The notes below the pieces were generated by a model. That model was not told the origin of the DNA, did no database searches, and was given only the letters and a program-made list of their open reading frames with translations. From Bradyrhizobium sediminis (lineage in GTDB: Bacteria; Pseudomonadota; Alphaproteobacteria; Rhizobiales; Xanthobacteraceae): a stretch of 64,000 bases of DNA. Shown in pieces: positions 35,465 through 45,968 of the stretch. Each line of letters begins with the position of its first letter. Position 1 is the stretch's first letter. Both the position numbers and the translations under genes were made by a program. The stretch covers positions 4,536,501 to 4,600,500 of the forward strand of contig NZ_CP076134.1 in assembly GCF_018736085.1 (NCBI RefSeq), written 5' to 3'.

Positions 35465-36280
35465 TCAGAACTTGTAGCCCAGACCGGCGCGGACCGTGTT
35501 GATCTGCGTGTCGATCGAGGAAGTGAAGCGGATGTATTCCCACTCCGCGCGCAGGAACAGGCCCGCATACAGCATCACATCGACACCGAGTCCGCCGGAA
35601 TATCCGTAGACCAAGTGGCTATTCTTCGCATCCGTCGCGCTCAGATCAAACGGAACGTTCTGGAAGCCCGGCGCAGCGTTCGGGTTGACCTGGGTCCCGT
35701 AGATATGGGCGGTCCTGATGATATTCGCCTGCCCCAGGGCCACACCTCCGAACATATAAGGCAGAAATGCACCGGCCGCATAGCCGGCCCGCAGGCGAAG
35801 CGTTCCCATGTCGGAAACCGCCATCGTCCCCGTGCTCTCATACGTCACGGTATCGGTGTAACCCCCGGAGGCGGAAAAGAACCGCGACATGCTGTCGGTC
35901 TGCGTGCCGCCGAACTTGCCATGCATATAGTTGAACTCAGCGCCGAGAATGACGTCGTCCCATTGCGCATTGTAACCGGCGAAGCCGCCGAAGCCGTTGC
36001 CGTGAACCGAGGTCTTGCCTCCCAGCGGCCAGGACGAGACGCCGCCTGACGCCTCGATGTCCGTCGTGGCCAGCAGGTGAGCCGCGATGCTCCTCGTTGC
36101 GCCTGTGAAGTTCATGTCGGACGTACCGAGGCCGCCCTGCCCTCCGATGTAGTAGCCCTGCCAGTTGACTCTCGCGGTGGTCAGCCCGTCGGTGAAGGAG
36201 CCGCGAAGAAACGGAAGGTCGGCCGCTTCCGCACCGGAGGCCACCCCGAACATCATCGCCGCCAGCAAAAGTCTACGCAT
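35465..36280 (-). CDS. Outer-membrane beta-barrel protein (Omp25/31-like)
   Basis: This 271-residue protein has a signal peptide (about 1-19, ending EA) and alternating strands with GGQGGLGTSDMNF, GFAGYNAQWDDVILGAEFNY and the closing strand YIRFTSSIDTQINTVRAGLGYKF. It ends in Phe, as expected for BAM-dependent barrels. The eight-strand size matches the porin-family Omp25/31 type found in several copies in Bradyrhizobium. The function is structural or unknown. A second barrel gene lies 208 bases upstream on the same strand. Confidence 0.88.
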   Translation of the reverse strand: MRRLLLAAMMFGVASGAEAADLPFLRGSFTDGLTTARVNWQGYYIGGQGGLGTSDMNFTGATRSIAAHLLATTDIEASGGVSSWPLGGKTSVHGNGFGGFAGYNAQWDDVILGAEFNYMHGKFGGTQTDSMSRFFSASGGYTDTVTYESTGTMAVSDMGTLRLRAGYAAGAFLPYMFGGVALGQANIIRTAHIYGTQVNPNAAPGFQNVPFDLSATDAKNSHLVYGYSGGLGVDVMLYAGLFLRAEWEYIRFTSSIDTQINTVRAGLGYKF

Positions 36281-36431
36281 CGCAACGCTCCATCGAACTC
36301 TGACTGGCGCTGATCATCGCCTGTTAACCTTAACCAATCGTTGTCGCAGGCTGCGAACGGCACGATCCTTTGCGAAAACCCGAGATCATTTCCGTGACGG
36401 GCCTTGCGCAGCCATGTCGCCGCGCCAAACG

Positions 36432-36460
36432 AAAACGGCGCGGGAAGATCCCGCGCCGTT
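36432..36460 (-). terminator. Intrinsic terminator of the second barrel gene
   Basis: Read on the minus strand, AACGGCGCGGG pairs with CCCGCGCCGTT and is followed by TTC from the continuing TTTTC run. It begins 28 bases after the stop codon at 36489 and separates the two barrel genes, so the downstream one needs its own promoter. Confidence 0.8.
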
Positions 36461-36488
36461 AATACTCGTTAAGAGGAATGAGGCTCGA

Positions 36489-37319
36489 TCAGCCTTTGCG
36501 CATCAGCGGCGGCGCGTAGACCGGCGGGCTCGAGAGGTCCCAGCGCACGCCCAGCTTGAGGTCATGCGAAGTGATGTTCTTGAACGTCATCGGATTGTTG
36601 ATGCCGTTGGTGCCGTCGAAAGCCCTGAGATCGCCGGTCAGGCCGTCGCCCATATCGAGGTAGCGATAGGCGAGTTCGACGGTGAAGTTCGGCGTCACCT
36701 TGTAGCCGACGCCGGCATGCAGCGCCCAGGCGAGATTCCATTTCGACACGTTGTCGCCATGGGCGAGGCTCCCCAATGTGGGGCCTACGCCCTGGAGGGC
36801 GATACCCTGGTCGGTGAAGTTGTTGATCGAAACTCGCGCACCGCCGACGCCGGCGCCGATGAACGGCGTGATGCACCACCAGGTGCCGAGATCGACATAG
36901 GCGTTGGCGAGAACCACCCATTCGTTCTTGGTGGCGTGATAGGTGTCGGTGCCGACACCGCCGGCATAGGTGATGCGGTCGGTTCCGAAGAACTGCGAAT
37001 TGCCGCGATACTCACCGGTGACGTCGGCGCGGAACCAGTTGTTGACCTTGTAACCGACGCCGAGGCCGAAGATACCGGCGGTGTTGAAGCTGAGATGCTG
37101 GTTCGACGAAGTGAGGGTGGAGTCGAGCGCGTTGTTCAGGCGATCGACTCGCTGATTGCTGAAACCGATGTCGCCACGCAGATACCAGCCGCCGAAGTCC
37201 TCGACCACCGGAGGCGGTGCGTATGCCGGCGGCGGCATGATGGCCATGTCGGCGGCAGAAGCCATCGATGACAACATTGATGCCGCTCCGGCGGCAACGA
37301 GAAACTTAACGCTACGCAT
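36489..37319 (-). CDS. Outer-membrane beta-barrel protein
   Basis: This 276-residue protein has a clear signal peptide (MRSVKFLVAAGAASMLSSMA, cleavage near ASA) and a short Pro-rich stretch (MPPPAYAPPPVVEDFGG). Barrel strands follow, including WYLRGDIGFSNQRVD, GVGYKVTPNFTVELAYRYLD and the closing LKLGVRWDL. Pro-rich linker plus eight strands is typical of Omp25/31-like proteins. The ATG at 37319 is chosen over the frame to 37364 because the signal starts there. It has its own intrinsic terminator. Confidence 0.88.
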   Translation of the reverse strand: MRSVKFLVAAGAASMLSSMASAADMAIMPPPAYAPPPVVEDFGGWYLRGDIGFSNQRVDRLNNALDSTLTSSNQHLSFNTAGIFGLGVGYKVNNWFRADVTGEYRGNSQFFGTDRITYAGGVGTDTYHATKNEWVVLANAYVDLGTWWCITPFIGAGVGGARVSINNFTDQGIALQGVGPTLGSLAHGDNVSKWNLAWALHAGVGYKVTPNFTVELAYRYLDMGDGLTGDLRAFDGTNGINNPMTFKNITSHDLKLGVRWDLSSPPVYAPPLMRKG

Positions 37320-37667
37320 TGGCTTCGTCCTTTTGTCCGGTGAGGCAGACAACGGAGGCCTCACATCAAAAACTCACGGTCGGACGATGCCATCAAATGT
37401 TTAAGCGGCACTTAACCCTAATTATTAAGGTTGATAATCTGTTGCGCACGCCCCTCGGACGCGTGCGCTCCGGCAACGAGATCGTGCGGAATTTCAATAT
37501 TTTGGCGCGCAACCGCCGGCGAAAAACGCGGGCTGCGTTTCTTTCCGATCGCGCCATGGGAAATTCCTGCAGCGGTGAAATCGGCAGCACGAAAATGCCG
37601 GGAACCGCCACAATCGCTAATGATGTGTTGATGAAATTCGGCGGTTGCGGCGCCAACGGTTCCCGCG
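37320..37667. other. 348-base gap upstream of the second barrel gene
   Basis: No gene is firmly supported. The part next to the barrel gene is AT-richer and should be its leader and promoter. A 54-codon frame at 37396-37557 on the minus strand starts with ATG after CAGGAA but has an Arg-rich composition without family resemblance. Confidence 0.35.
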
Positions 37668-38942
37668 TCAGCGAGCGGCCTTTGGCATCTTCGGCAGGAA
37701 CACCGCGAGCAATCCGATCGCCGGCAGCAACGCGCAGACCTGATAGACGAAGGCGATGCCGGCGTGGTCGGCGACCTTGCCGAGCACCGCGGCCCCGAGC
37801 CCGCCGATGCCGAAGGCAAATCCGAAGAACACCCCGGAGATCATTCCGAGCCGGTGCGGCATCAGTTCCTGCGCGAACACGATGATCGACGAGGTCGCCG
37901 ACGAAATGATGAAGCCGATGAAGATGGTCAGCACGGCGCTGGCGAACAGCCCGGCATAGGGCAGCGCCAGCGTGAACGGCAGCGCACCGAGGATCGAGAA
38001 CCAGATCACGTATTTGCGGCCGAAGCGGTCGCCGAGCGGACCGCCGAAGAAGGCGCCGGCGGCGTTGGCGGCGAGGAAGATGAACAAATAGAACTGCGCG
38101 GTCTGGGTCGAGACCGCGAATTTGTCGATCAGGTAGAAGATGTAATAGCTCGACAGGCTGGAGACGTAGAGCTGCTTGGAGAACAACAGCGCGACCAGCA
38201 CCACCAGCGCGACCTTGACCCGGAGGGAACTCGGCGCGTCCGGGTGCGCCGGCGGCGGCGGCGCCTTCTTCGTCGCGATCTGCGGCTTGTACCAATGCCC
38301 GATCCGCCACAGGATGACGATGGCGAGAAATGCGATCGAAGAAAACCAGGCGATGCTCGGCTGGCCGAACGGCACCACGATCAACGCCGCCAGCAGCGGG
38401 CCCATCGAGGTTCCGAAGCTGCCGCCGAGCTGAAACACCGATTGTGCGAAGCCGTAGCGTCCGCCGGAAGCAAGGCGGGCGATCCGCGCCGACTCCGGAT
38501 GAAACACCGCCGAGCCCAGTCCGACCAGTGCTGCCGCGACCAAAATAACGGGATACTGCTGCGCCAGGCTGAGCAGCAGCAAACCGACGAACGTGAAGCC
38601 CATGCCGATAGCCAGCGAGAACGGCTGCGCCTTTCTGTCGGTGACATATCCGATCACCGGCTGCAGCAGCGAGGCGGTGAACTGGAACGCCAGCGTGATC
38701 ATACCGATCTGCGCGAAGTCGAGTGCGTAGCTGTCCTTCAGGATCGGATAGACCGAGGCGATCAGCGACTGCATGGTGTCGTTGAGGAAATGCGACAGGC
38801 TGATGCCCGCCAGCACGACATAGGCTGGCCCCGCCACGGCGGCGGGCGCCGCGACATCTGGCACCACCACCGGCGCAACCAGCGCCTCTTCCCTGACGAC
38901 GACGGGCTTGTTCAAGACCTGAAATCCGGATTCGGAGCGCAA
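37668..38942 (-). CDS. MFS transporter, fosmidomycin-resistance (Fsr) type
   Basis: This 424-residue inner-membrane protein has twelve hydrophobic segments after a 40-residue Pro/Val/Ala-rich cytoplasmic start. Fsr-branch signatures are LSHFLNDTMQSLIASVYPIL in helix 1, GYVTDRKAQ in loop 2-3, FHPESARIARLASGGRYGFA in the middle of the N-half and GGPLGDRFGRK in the C-half. Fsr proteins export fosmidomycin-like and other drugs; the natural substrate here is not known. The start is TTG at 38942 with GGAGGAGC just upstream. It is 71 bases downstream of glmM but has its own ribosome-binding site. Confidence 0.88.
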   Translation of the reverse strand: MRSESGFQVLNKPVVVREEALVAPVVVPDVAAPAAVAGPAYVVLAGISLSHFLNDTMQSLIASVYPILKDSYALDFAQIGMITLAFQFTASLLQPVIGYVTDRKAQPFSLAIGMGFTFVGLLLLSLAQQYPVILVAAALVGLGSAVFHPESARIARLASGGRYGFAQSVFQLGGSFGTSMGPLLAALIVVPFGQPSIAWFSSIAFLAIVILWRIGHWYKPQIATKKAPPPPAHPDAPSSLRVKVALVVLVALLFSKQLYVSSLSSYYIFYLIDKFAVSTQTAQFYLFIFLAANAAGAFFGGPLGDRFGRKYVIWFSILGALPFTLALPYAGLFASAVLTIFIGFIISSATSSIIVFAQELMPHRLGMISGVFFGFAFGIGGLGAAVLGKVADHAGIAFVYQVCALLPAIGLLAVFLPKMPKAAR

Positions 38943-39013
38943 TAGCTCCTCCTACGACGGCGGTGCCGCACCGACCAGCGCCGATAGATAATGGCTGCGA
39001 TGCGATCGCGCGC

Positions 39014-40360
39014 TCAGGCGGCCGCGGCCTGACCGAGTGCGGTGACGATGTGATCGACCACTTCCTCGACCAGGATGCGGTCGTCGCCCTCGCCCATTAC
39101 CCGGATCACGGGCTCGGTGCCGGAGGAGCGGACCAGCAGCCGACCATGGCCGTTGAGCCGTTTTTCGCCGTCCACGATCGCCGATTTGACCTCGGCGTCG
39201 TCGAGCGGCTTGCCGCTGCGATAGCGGACGTTCTTCAGGATCTGCGGCAGCGGGTCGAAGCGGTGGCAGACCTCCGATACCGGGCGGCGGAGCTTTTGCA
39301 CCACCGCGAGCACCTGAAGTGCTGCGACAAAGCCGTCGCCGGTGGTAGCGTAGTCCGACAGGATGATGTGACCGGACGGCTCGCCGCCGACATTGTAGCC
39401 GCGGCCCAGCATCTGTTCGAGCACGTAGCGGTCGCCGACCGGTGTGCGGATCAGCTCGATGCCCTGGCCTTCGAGGAAACGCTCCAGCCCGAGATTCGAC
39501 ATCACGGTGGCGACGACGCCGGGCTTGGCAAGCCGGCCGTCTTCCTTCCAGCTTTGCGCGATCACCGCGAGCAGCTGGTCGCCATCGACCAGATGGCCGC
39601 GCTCGTCGACCAGGATGACCCGGTCGGCGTCGCCATCGAGCGCGACGCCGATATCGGCGCGCATCTCGCGCACCTTGCGGCTCAGCGCTTCCGGCGAGGT
39701 GGAACCGCATTCCTTGTTGATGTTGAAGCCGTCCGGCTCGACCCCGATCGGAACCACGTCGGCTCCGAGTTCCCACAGCGCTTCCGGCACCACCTTGTAG
39801 GCCGCGCCATTGGCGCAATCGATCACCACCCGCAGGCCGTCGAGGCTGAGATCGCGCGGCAGCGTGCGCTTGGCGAATTCGATGTAGCGGTCATGGACGC
39901 CGTCGATGCGGCGGGCGCGGCCGAGACTGGCGCTCTGCGCCAGTTTCTTGTCGAGCGATTCGTCGAGCAACTGCTCGATCTGCTTTTCGACGTCGTCGGA
40001 CAGTTTGAAGCCCTGCGGACCGAACAGCTTGATGCCGTTGTCCTCGAACAGATTGTGCGAAGCCGAAATCATCACGCCGAGATCGGCGCGCATCGACTTG
40101 GTCAGCATCGCCACCGCCGGCGTCGGTATCGGGCCGAGCAGCAGCACATCCATGCCGACCGAGGTAAAGCCGGCCACCATCGCGTATTCGATCATGTAGC
40201 CGGAAAGCCGTGTGTCCTTGCCGATGACGACGCGATGGCGATAATCGCCGCGCTGAAACACCAGTCCGGCCGCCTGCCCGACCTTGAGCGCCAGCTCCGG
40301 CGTGATCAGACCGTTGGCACGGCCCCGGATCCCGTCTGTCCCGAAATATTTGCGGCTCAT
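39014..40360 (-). CDS. glmM: Phosphoglucosamine mutase
   Basis: GlmM (448 residues) interconverts glucosamine-6-phosphate and glucosamine-1-phosphate on the way to UDP-GlcNAc for peptidoglycan and LPS. It begins [16 protein letters not shown]. The phosphorylated serine lies in [20 protein letters not shown], the metal loop is [12 protein letters not shown], and the sugar and phosphate loops are [10 protein letters not shown] and [13 protein letters not shown]. All catalytic elements are intact. In many alphaproteobacteria ftsH and folP lie upstream, but here the upstream neighbour is a small hypothetical gene. Confidence 0.97.
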   Translation of the reverse strand: MSRKYFGTDGIRGRANGLITPELALKVGQAAGLVFQRGDYRHRVVIGKDTRLSGYMIEYAMVAGFTSVGMDVLLLGPIPTPAVAMLTKSMRADLGVMISASHNLFEDNGIKLFGPQGFKLSDDVEKQIEQLLDESLDKKLAQSASLGRARRIDGVHDRYIEFAKRTLPRDLSLDGLRVVIDCANGAAYKVVPEALWELGADVVPIGVEPDGFNINKECGSTSPEALSRKVREMRADIGVALDGDADRVILVDERGHLVDGDQLLAVIAQSWKEDGRLAKPGVVATVMSNLGLERFLEGQGIELIRTPVGDRYVLEQMLGRGYNVGGEPSGHIILSDYATTGDGFVAALQVLAVVQKLRRPVSEVCHRFDPLPQILKNVRYRSGKPLDDAEVKSAIVDGEKRLNGHGRLLVRSSGTEPVIRVMGEGDDRILVEEVVDHIVTALGQAAAA

Positions 40361-40572
40361 GTGACCCCCAACTCCGTCCCGGCTCCTGCAACCACCCTGC
40401 GAGAAGCCCGGAACGCCCGCCTATCATAGCGTGTAGCGGGTTATAATGCCTGCGGCGCTAAAATGGCTTCAAAAAATATGATGAATCATTACCGGCGGCC
40501 GATCTACCGGCCGGCGGCTAACACATTGTTAACGCAGGTATTATGCCCCCGGCACACCCGGCGGGCGGGCCG

Positions 40573-41999
<1,427 letters not shown>

Positions 42000-42020
42000 A
42001 AGATCGTCGCGACTTTCTTA

Positions 42021-42049
42021 TTCCCTTCTCCCCTTGTGGGAGAAGGGAA
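42021..42049. terminator. Bidirectional hairpin between convergent genes
   Basis: A perfect 12-base stem TTCCCTTCTCCC/GGGAGAAGGGAA with a five-base loop lies 21 bases after the lldD stop and 19 before the end of aroE, placed to end transcription from both sides. It also resembles a dispersed repeat; a related but imperfect copy, CCCCTCTCCC...GGGGAAAGGGG, occurs near 30744-30770. Confidence 0.65.
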
Positions 42050-42068
42050 GGCCGCTCACGTCCGCAGA

Positions 42069-42902
42069 TCACGCGCCTTTGAGATCGGCCTCGACCAGTT
42101 CGCGAAGTTCCGGCGTGACCTTCGGCCGCTGCCCGAACCACAATTCAAAGCCGCGCACCGCCTGGTGCAGCAGCATGCCGAGCCCGTCGGCGACTTTCAG
42201 TCCGCGCGCGCGGGCGGCCGCCAGCAACGGCGTTTCCAGCGGCACATAGACGAGATCGGCGACCACGGCGTTATCAGGCAGCAGGCCGACGTCGATCTGA
42301 AGCGGCGGCTGGCCGTGCATGCCGAGCGAGGTCGTATTCACCAAAAGGCCGGCCCGCGGCAGCAGCTCCTTGACGGTCTCCCATGCGACCGGATGCACAC
42401 GAGCGCCGAATTGCCCGGCCAGCGCACGGGCGCGTTCGATGGTCCGGTTGGCCAGATGCACGCTCTTGATTCCGCGCTCGAGCAGGCCGAACACCACCGC
42501 GCGCGACGCGCCGCCGGCGCCCAGCACCAGCGCGTCCTCGGCGCGGTCCCATCCGGGCGCGCAGGCGTCGAGATTGTTGATGAAGCCCTCGATGTCGGTA
42601 TTGGTCGAGCGCAATTCGCCGCCCTCGTACCACAGCGTATTGGCCGCGCCGACGGCACTGGCGCGGTCATCCGGCTTCGACAGCGCCAGCGCGCGCTCCT
42701 TGTGCGGAATGGTGACGTTGGCGCCGACGAAGCCGTGGGTCGAAAGATGCAGCACGAATTCGGCGAAGCCCTCGGGCGGGATCGCCTCGATGCTGTAGCC
42801 GCCCTCGATGCCGAGCGTGCGCAGCCAGTAATGATGGATCAGCGGCGAGCGCGAATGCGCCGCCGGCCATCCGATCAGGCATGCGGCGGGGGGTTTGGTC
42901 AC
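42069..42902 (-). CDS. aroE: Shikimate dehydrogenase
   Basis: AroE (277 residues) reduces 3-dehydroshikimate with NADPH in aromatic amino-acid synthesis. It has the substrate-binding start LIGWPAAHSRSPLIHHYWL, catalytic Lys in VTIPHKERAL, substrate Asn/Asp in SAVGAANTLWYEGG and STNTDIEGFI, and the Rossmann loop VLGAGGASRAVVFGLLERG. All expected residues are present. In related genomes maf lies beside it and coaE/dnaQ follow; none is in this window, so the context has been rearranged. Confidence 0.95.
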   Translation of the reverse strand: MTKPPAACLIGWPAAHSRSPLIHHYWLRTLGIEGGYSIEAIPPEGFAEFVLHLSTHGFVGANVTIPHKERALALSKPDDRASAVGAANTLWYEGGELRSTNTDIEGFINNLDACAPGWDRAEDALVLGAGGASRAVVFGLLERGIKSVHLANRTIERARALAGQFGARVHPVAWETVKELLPRAGLLVNTTSLGMHGQPPLQIDVGLLPDNAVVADLVYVPLETPLLAAARARGLKVADGLGMLLHQAVRGFELWFGQRPKVTPELRELVEADLKGA

Positions 42903-42916
42903 GGACAGATCTCCTT

Positions 42917-42988
42917 GTCATACCCGGCCAAAAGCGCGAAGCGCGCCTTCGCGCGAGACGTGCTTCGCACTTTTGCCCGGCCATGACG
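42917..42988. repeat. Dispersed palindromic repeat
   Basis: GTCATACCCGGCCAAAAGCG pairs with the right arm CTTTTGCCCGGCCATGAC-like sequence around a central GCGAAGCGCGCCTTCGCGC hairpin. It is the same family as the second arm at 4293-4408 and lies between aroE and the EF-G-like gene. Confidence 0.75.
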
Positions 42989-43039
42989 ATCAATTTATCT
43001 TCCGCTTGCTGCTGTCAAGAACGCGGCCAGAAACAACTT

Positions 43040-45088
43040 TTACGCCGCGACGCCGTGCGCGGCGATGATCTGGTCGGCGGCGCGGCCGGTGACTTCGGCC
43101 ATGCGGTCGAAAGCCCGCGTGAAACTGCCGGCGCCGGCGGTCGCCGACCGCAGCTCCACGATCAGCTCGCCGATTTCAGCCTCCGGCATCATGGCGCGGA
43201 CGCGGTCCCATCCCGGCCAGCCGTCGCGGGTGTCGAAGCCGAGAATCTGCCCGCGCCGTCCCGACAGGATGGCGTTGATCTTGGCGGTGGCGTCGGTCGG
43301 ACAGACGATCTCGACCACATGGATCGGCTCCAGCAGCACCGGCTGGCACTGCGGCAGCGCCTCGGAGACGCCGATCCGCGCCGCGGTGCGGAAGGCGAGA
43401 TCGGAGGAGTCGACGCTGTGGTAGGAGCCGTCGGTCAGCGTCACCTGGACGTCGATCACCGGAAAGCCGAGCGGCCCGCGCAGCAGTCCGTCGACCACGC
43501 CCTCTTCCACCGCGCCGATATAATTTCGCGGTACCGCGCCGCCGACGACCTTTTCGTGAAACTCGAAGCCGCCGCCGCGCTGCATCGGCTTGATCTCCAG
43601 CACCACGTCGCCGAACTGGCCATGGCCGCCGGACTGCTTCTTGTGCCGGCCGCGCTGGGTGATCGATTTGCGGATGGTCTCCTGATAGCCGATCGAAGGC
43701 GGTTGCGATTTGACGTTGACGCCGAAGCGCTCGCGCAGCCGCTCCAGCGCCACCCGCAAATGCATCTCGCCCTGTCCCCACAATACGATGTCGTGGGTGC
43801 GCGGATTGTGAATCATGGTCAGCGAGGGATCCTCCTCGTTGAGCCGCAGCAATGCCTGGCCGAGCTTGACGTCGTCCTTGCGGTCGGTGGCCGACAAAGA
43901 CAACGCCAGCACCGGCGGCGTCGGCTCGACGCTGGCCAGCGCTTTCGGCGCGGTCTTGCCGCTCGACAGCGTGTCGCCGGTCTTGATGTTGTCGAGCTTG
44001 CCGAGCGCCACCGTGTCGCCGGCCTCGGCGGAGGCGCGCTTGCTGTCGTGCGCGCCGTTGACCGAAAGAATTCCGGAGACCCGGCCGGACTCGCCCGATG
44101 ACGACTGCAGCGTGGCGCCGTCGTCGAGATGTCCGGCGAGAATGCGCGCCAGCGACAGCTTGCCGCCGTGCTGCAGATGCAGGGTCTTGAACACATAGGC
44201 CAAGGCGTCCTTCGCCGAAACCGCGCCGAGCCGTTTGGCGGTCTCGGCGACCCCGGGCGATTCGTGGCGCAGCGCCTTCATCAGCCGCAGCACGCCGTTC
44301 TCGCGGAGCGCCGAACCCAGCAGCACCGGACAGATCAGGCCTTCGCGCAATTCGCGGGCGAGATCGTCGAAGATGGCATCGCGCGGCGGCGTAATGTCCT
44401 CGAGCAGTTGCTCCATCAGCGCGTCGTCGTGATCGGCGAGCTTTTCCAGCATCGAGAAGCGGGCTTCCTTCTCGCGGTCGAGGTCGCCGCCTTGCAGCGC
44501 CACCACTTCGGACGCCTTGTGTTCGCGGTAGACGAAGGCGCGCTCCAGCGCGAGGTCGACGAAGCCGGCGATCAGGTCGCCGTTCCAGATCGGAATCTGC
44601 CGCAGCACCAGCGGGATCCTTGAGGCCGGCTGCAGGGTCGCGAGCGTCTCGCGGATGCGCTTGTTGGCGCGATCGATCTTGTTGAGAAACAGAAAGCGCG
44701 GAATGCCGAGATCTTCCAGTTCGCGCAGGATGATCTGAAGCTGCGGCAGCTTCTTCTCGTCCGCCTCGCAGACCACGACAGCGGCATCGACCGCCGGGAT
44801 CGCGGCGCGCATGTCGTGCGCGAATTCGATCGAACCGGGACAATCGAGAAAGGTGTAGCTGTCGCCCATGAAGTCAGTGGTGGCGGCGGTGAGGCCGGTG
44901 CCCATCTTGTGACGGCGGGCCTCGGGGCTGGCGTCGCCGACCGAGGTTCCGGCGTCGACGCTGCCGGCGCTCCGGATGGTGCCGGTGCGCGCCAGTATCG
45001 CTTCGAGAAGTGTGGTTTTACCGCTTTGGAAAGGGCCCACCAGCGCAATGCACCGTGGACCGCGGGGACTTCTGACGTCTTGTCCCAT
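43040..45088 (-). CDS. EF-G-like translation-factor GTPase
   Basis: This 682-residue protein has the EF-G domain plan: G domain with P-loop VGPFQSGKTT, DCPGSIEF (G3) and FLFLNKIDRAN (G4); domain II from about residue 270; then domains III-V with GHGQFGDVVLEIKP and PIHVVEIVCPTDA. Two differences from canonical EF-G stand out: G3 reads DCPGS rather than DTPGH, so the catalytic His is Ser, and the domain II/III region is divergent. It is therefore not the main fusA but an EF-G paralogue of the kind often labelled elongation factor G-like. The role may lie in ribosome recycling or stress. The ATG follows GGAGGCGGC. Confidence 0.85.
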   Translation of the reverse strand: MGQDVRSPRGPRCIALVGPFQSGKTTLLEAILARTGTIRSAGSVDAGTSVGDASPEARRHKMGTGLTAATTDFMGDSYTFLDCPGSIEFAHDMRAAIPAVDAAVVVCEADEKKLPQLQIILRELEDLGIPRFLFLNKIDRANKRIRETLATLQPASRIPLVLRQIPIWNGDLIAGFVDLALERAFVYREHKASEVVALQGGDLDREKEARFSMLEKLADHDDALMEQLLEDITPPRDAIFDDLARELREGLICPVLLGSALRENGVLRLMKALRHESPGVAETAKRLGAVSAKDALAYVFKTLHLQHGGKLSLARILAGHLDDGATLQSSSGESGRVSGILSVNGAHDSKRASAEAGDTVALGKLDNIKTGDTLSSGKTAPKALASVEPTPPVLALSLSATDRKDDVKLGQALLRLNEEDPSLTMIHNPRTHDIVLWGQGEMHLRVALERLRERFGVNVKSQPPSIGYQETIRKSITQRGRHKKQSGGHGQFGDVVLEIKPMQRGGGFEFHEKVVGGAVPRNYIGAVEEGVVDGLLRGPLGFPVIDVQVTLTDGSYHSVDSSDLAFRTAARIGVSEALPQCQPVLLEPIHVVEIVCPTDATAKINAILSGRRGQILGFDTRDGWPGWDRVRAMMPEAEIGELIVELRSATAGAGSFTRAFDRMAEVTGRAADQIIAAHGVAA

Positions 45089-45228
45089 TGCCGCCTCCTT
45101 GGTTGGAGCTCGGCCCTTGATTGGGTCGGCGAACGGATGGTCCGCCCGTCCCGTAAATTTGGCAAGCGAGAAAAACGTCGTTGCGGTGGATTTTGACGTG
45201 CCCTGCGATGGCGCACCGAACGGTCAGC

Positions 45229-45319
45229 CGTCATTGCGAGCGAAGCGAAGCAATCCATTTCACAGCGGTTCCGGTGGGCAAGATGGATTGCTTCGTCGCA
45301 AGCGCTCCTCGCAATGACG
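45229..45319. repeat. Dispersed palindromic repeat
   Basis: The left arm CGTCATTGCGAGCGAAGCGA followed by AGCAATCCAT pairs with the right arm ATGGATTGCTTCGTCGC then CTCGCAATGACG. The same arms occur at 61706-61790, and a miniature version occurs at 51472-51505. Confidence 0.85.
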
Positions 45320-45370
45320 CTGTGAGAGTTGCGATTCAATGTCAAATACCGGATACACGTCCGCCTTCTC

Positions 45371-45920
45371 GCGGCATGATCTGCCCGAGCTTTGCCTGTC
45401 GTTGTCCCCCTCAAATGAGGGAGCAGGGAATGCCGGATGCGCGCTGCACCCGCGGTCTCGTGTGCAAAATTGTGCAAAAAAAAGCGCACACGAGCATACA
45501 GGTTCAGCGGAGAGCAATCCGACATTCCCTGCGCAATGGCTTTACGGCTTATATCGCGCTCACCCCGGAGTATCGGGCTTTCTTGCCTCCGTCGCCTGCG
45601 GATAGCTGGCTCATCCGCGCCCGGTCGGGCCGACTTGCCTTCCGCAGACTTGACGCCAACCATTGAGGCATCGGATCCACACGACTTTGCCGTACGCTTC
45701 AGCATCGTACGTCCTGCACGTCCTGTGACCGCTCACGGAGTTTATTCCGCCCTGCGATCCCATCGCGCGCCCGACGCCGCCGCGTCCACCGCATCCCATC
45801 CCAACGTTCGGTGACGATGGCCAACGCCCCTTCCTCGGGGACAGGATGGCGTGATTCGTAACGGTGATTTGGGTTTCGGGAAAAGCGAAATTTTGCCCGA
45901 CGGGTTGATCTGTCGCAGGA
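45371..45920. repeat. Long dispersed intergenic repeat
   Basis: I recognise this stretch from memory as a half-kilobase repeat found many times in Bradyrhizobium genomes. Its landmarks are CCGAGCTTTGCCTGTCGTTG, a purine/pyrimidine-mirrored CGTGTGCAAAATTGTGCAAA, TCCGACATTCCCTGCGCAAT and CGCCCCTTCCTCGGGGACAG. It has no transposase and appears degenerate. The copy-number claim rests on memory, not on this window, which has one copy. Confidence 0.55.
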
Positions 45921-45968
45921 GGCGAAGGCGCAATGAACGTAGCAGGCACTCGTCTCCTCAACAGAGCG

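Larger units (their letters stand above)
45089..45968. other. 880-base gap filled with dispersed repeats
   Basis: No gene is supported. It contains a palindromic repeat at 45229-45319 and a long repeat at about 45371-45920. Short open frames within it translate the repeat and carry no protein signature. It forms the left flank of the HNH-NACHT gene, consistent with a recombination-prone site. Confidence 0.7.

Noticed and set aside
37396..37557. 54-residue Arg-rich minus-strand frame with an ATG
   Set aside because: No recognisable family, unusual composition, and it overlaps the likely promoter of the barrel gene; kept only as a note.
38952..39818. 288-codon minus-strand frame overlapping glmM
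   Set aside because: It is out of frame with glmM, Arg/Gly/Pro-rich, and glmM shows all its catalytic motifs.
45181..45814. Several plus-strand open frames between the EF-G-like and HNH-NACHT genes
   Set aside because: They translate dispersed repeats and have no start signals or protein signatures.
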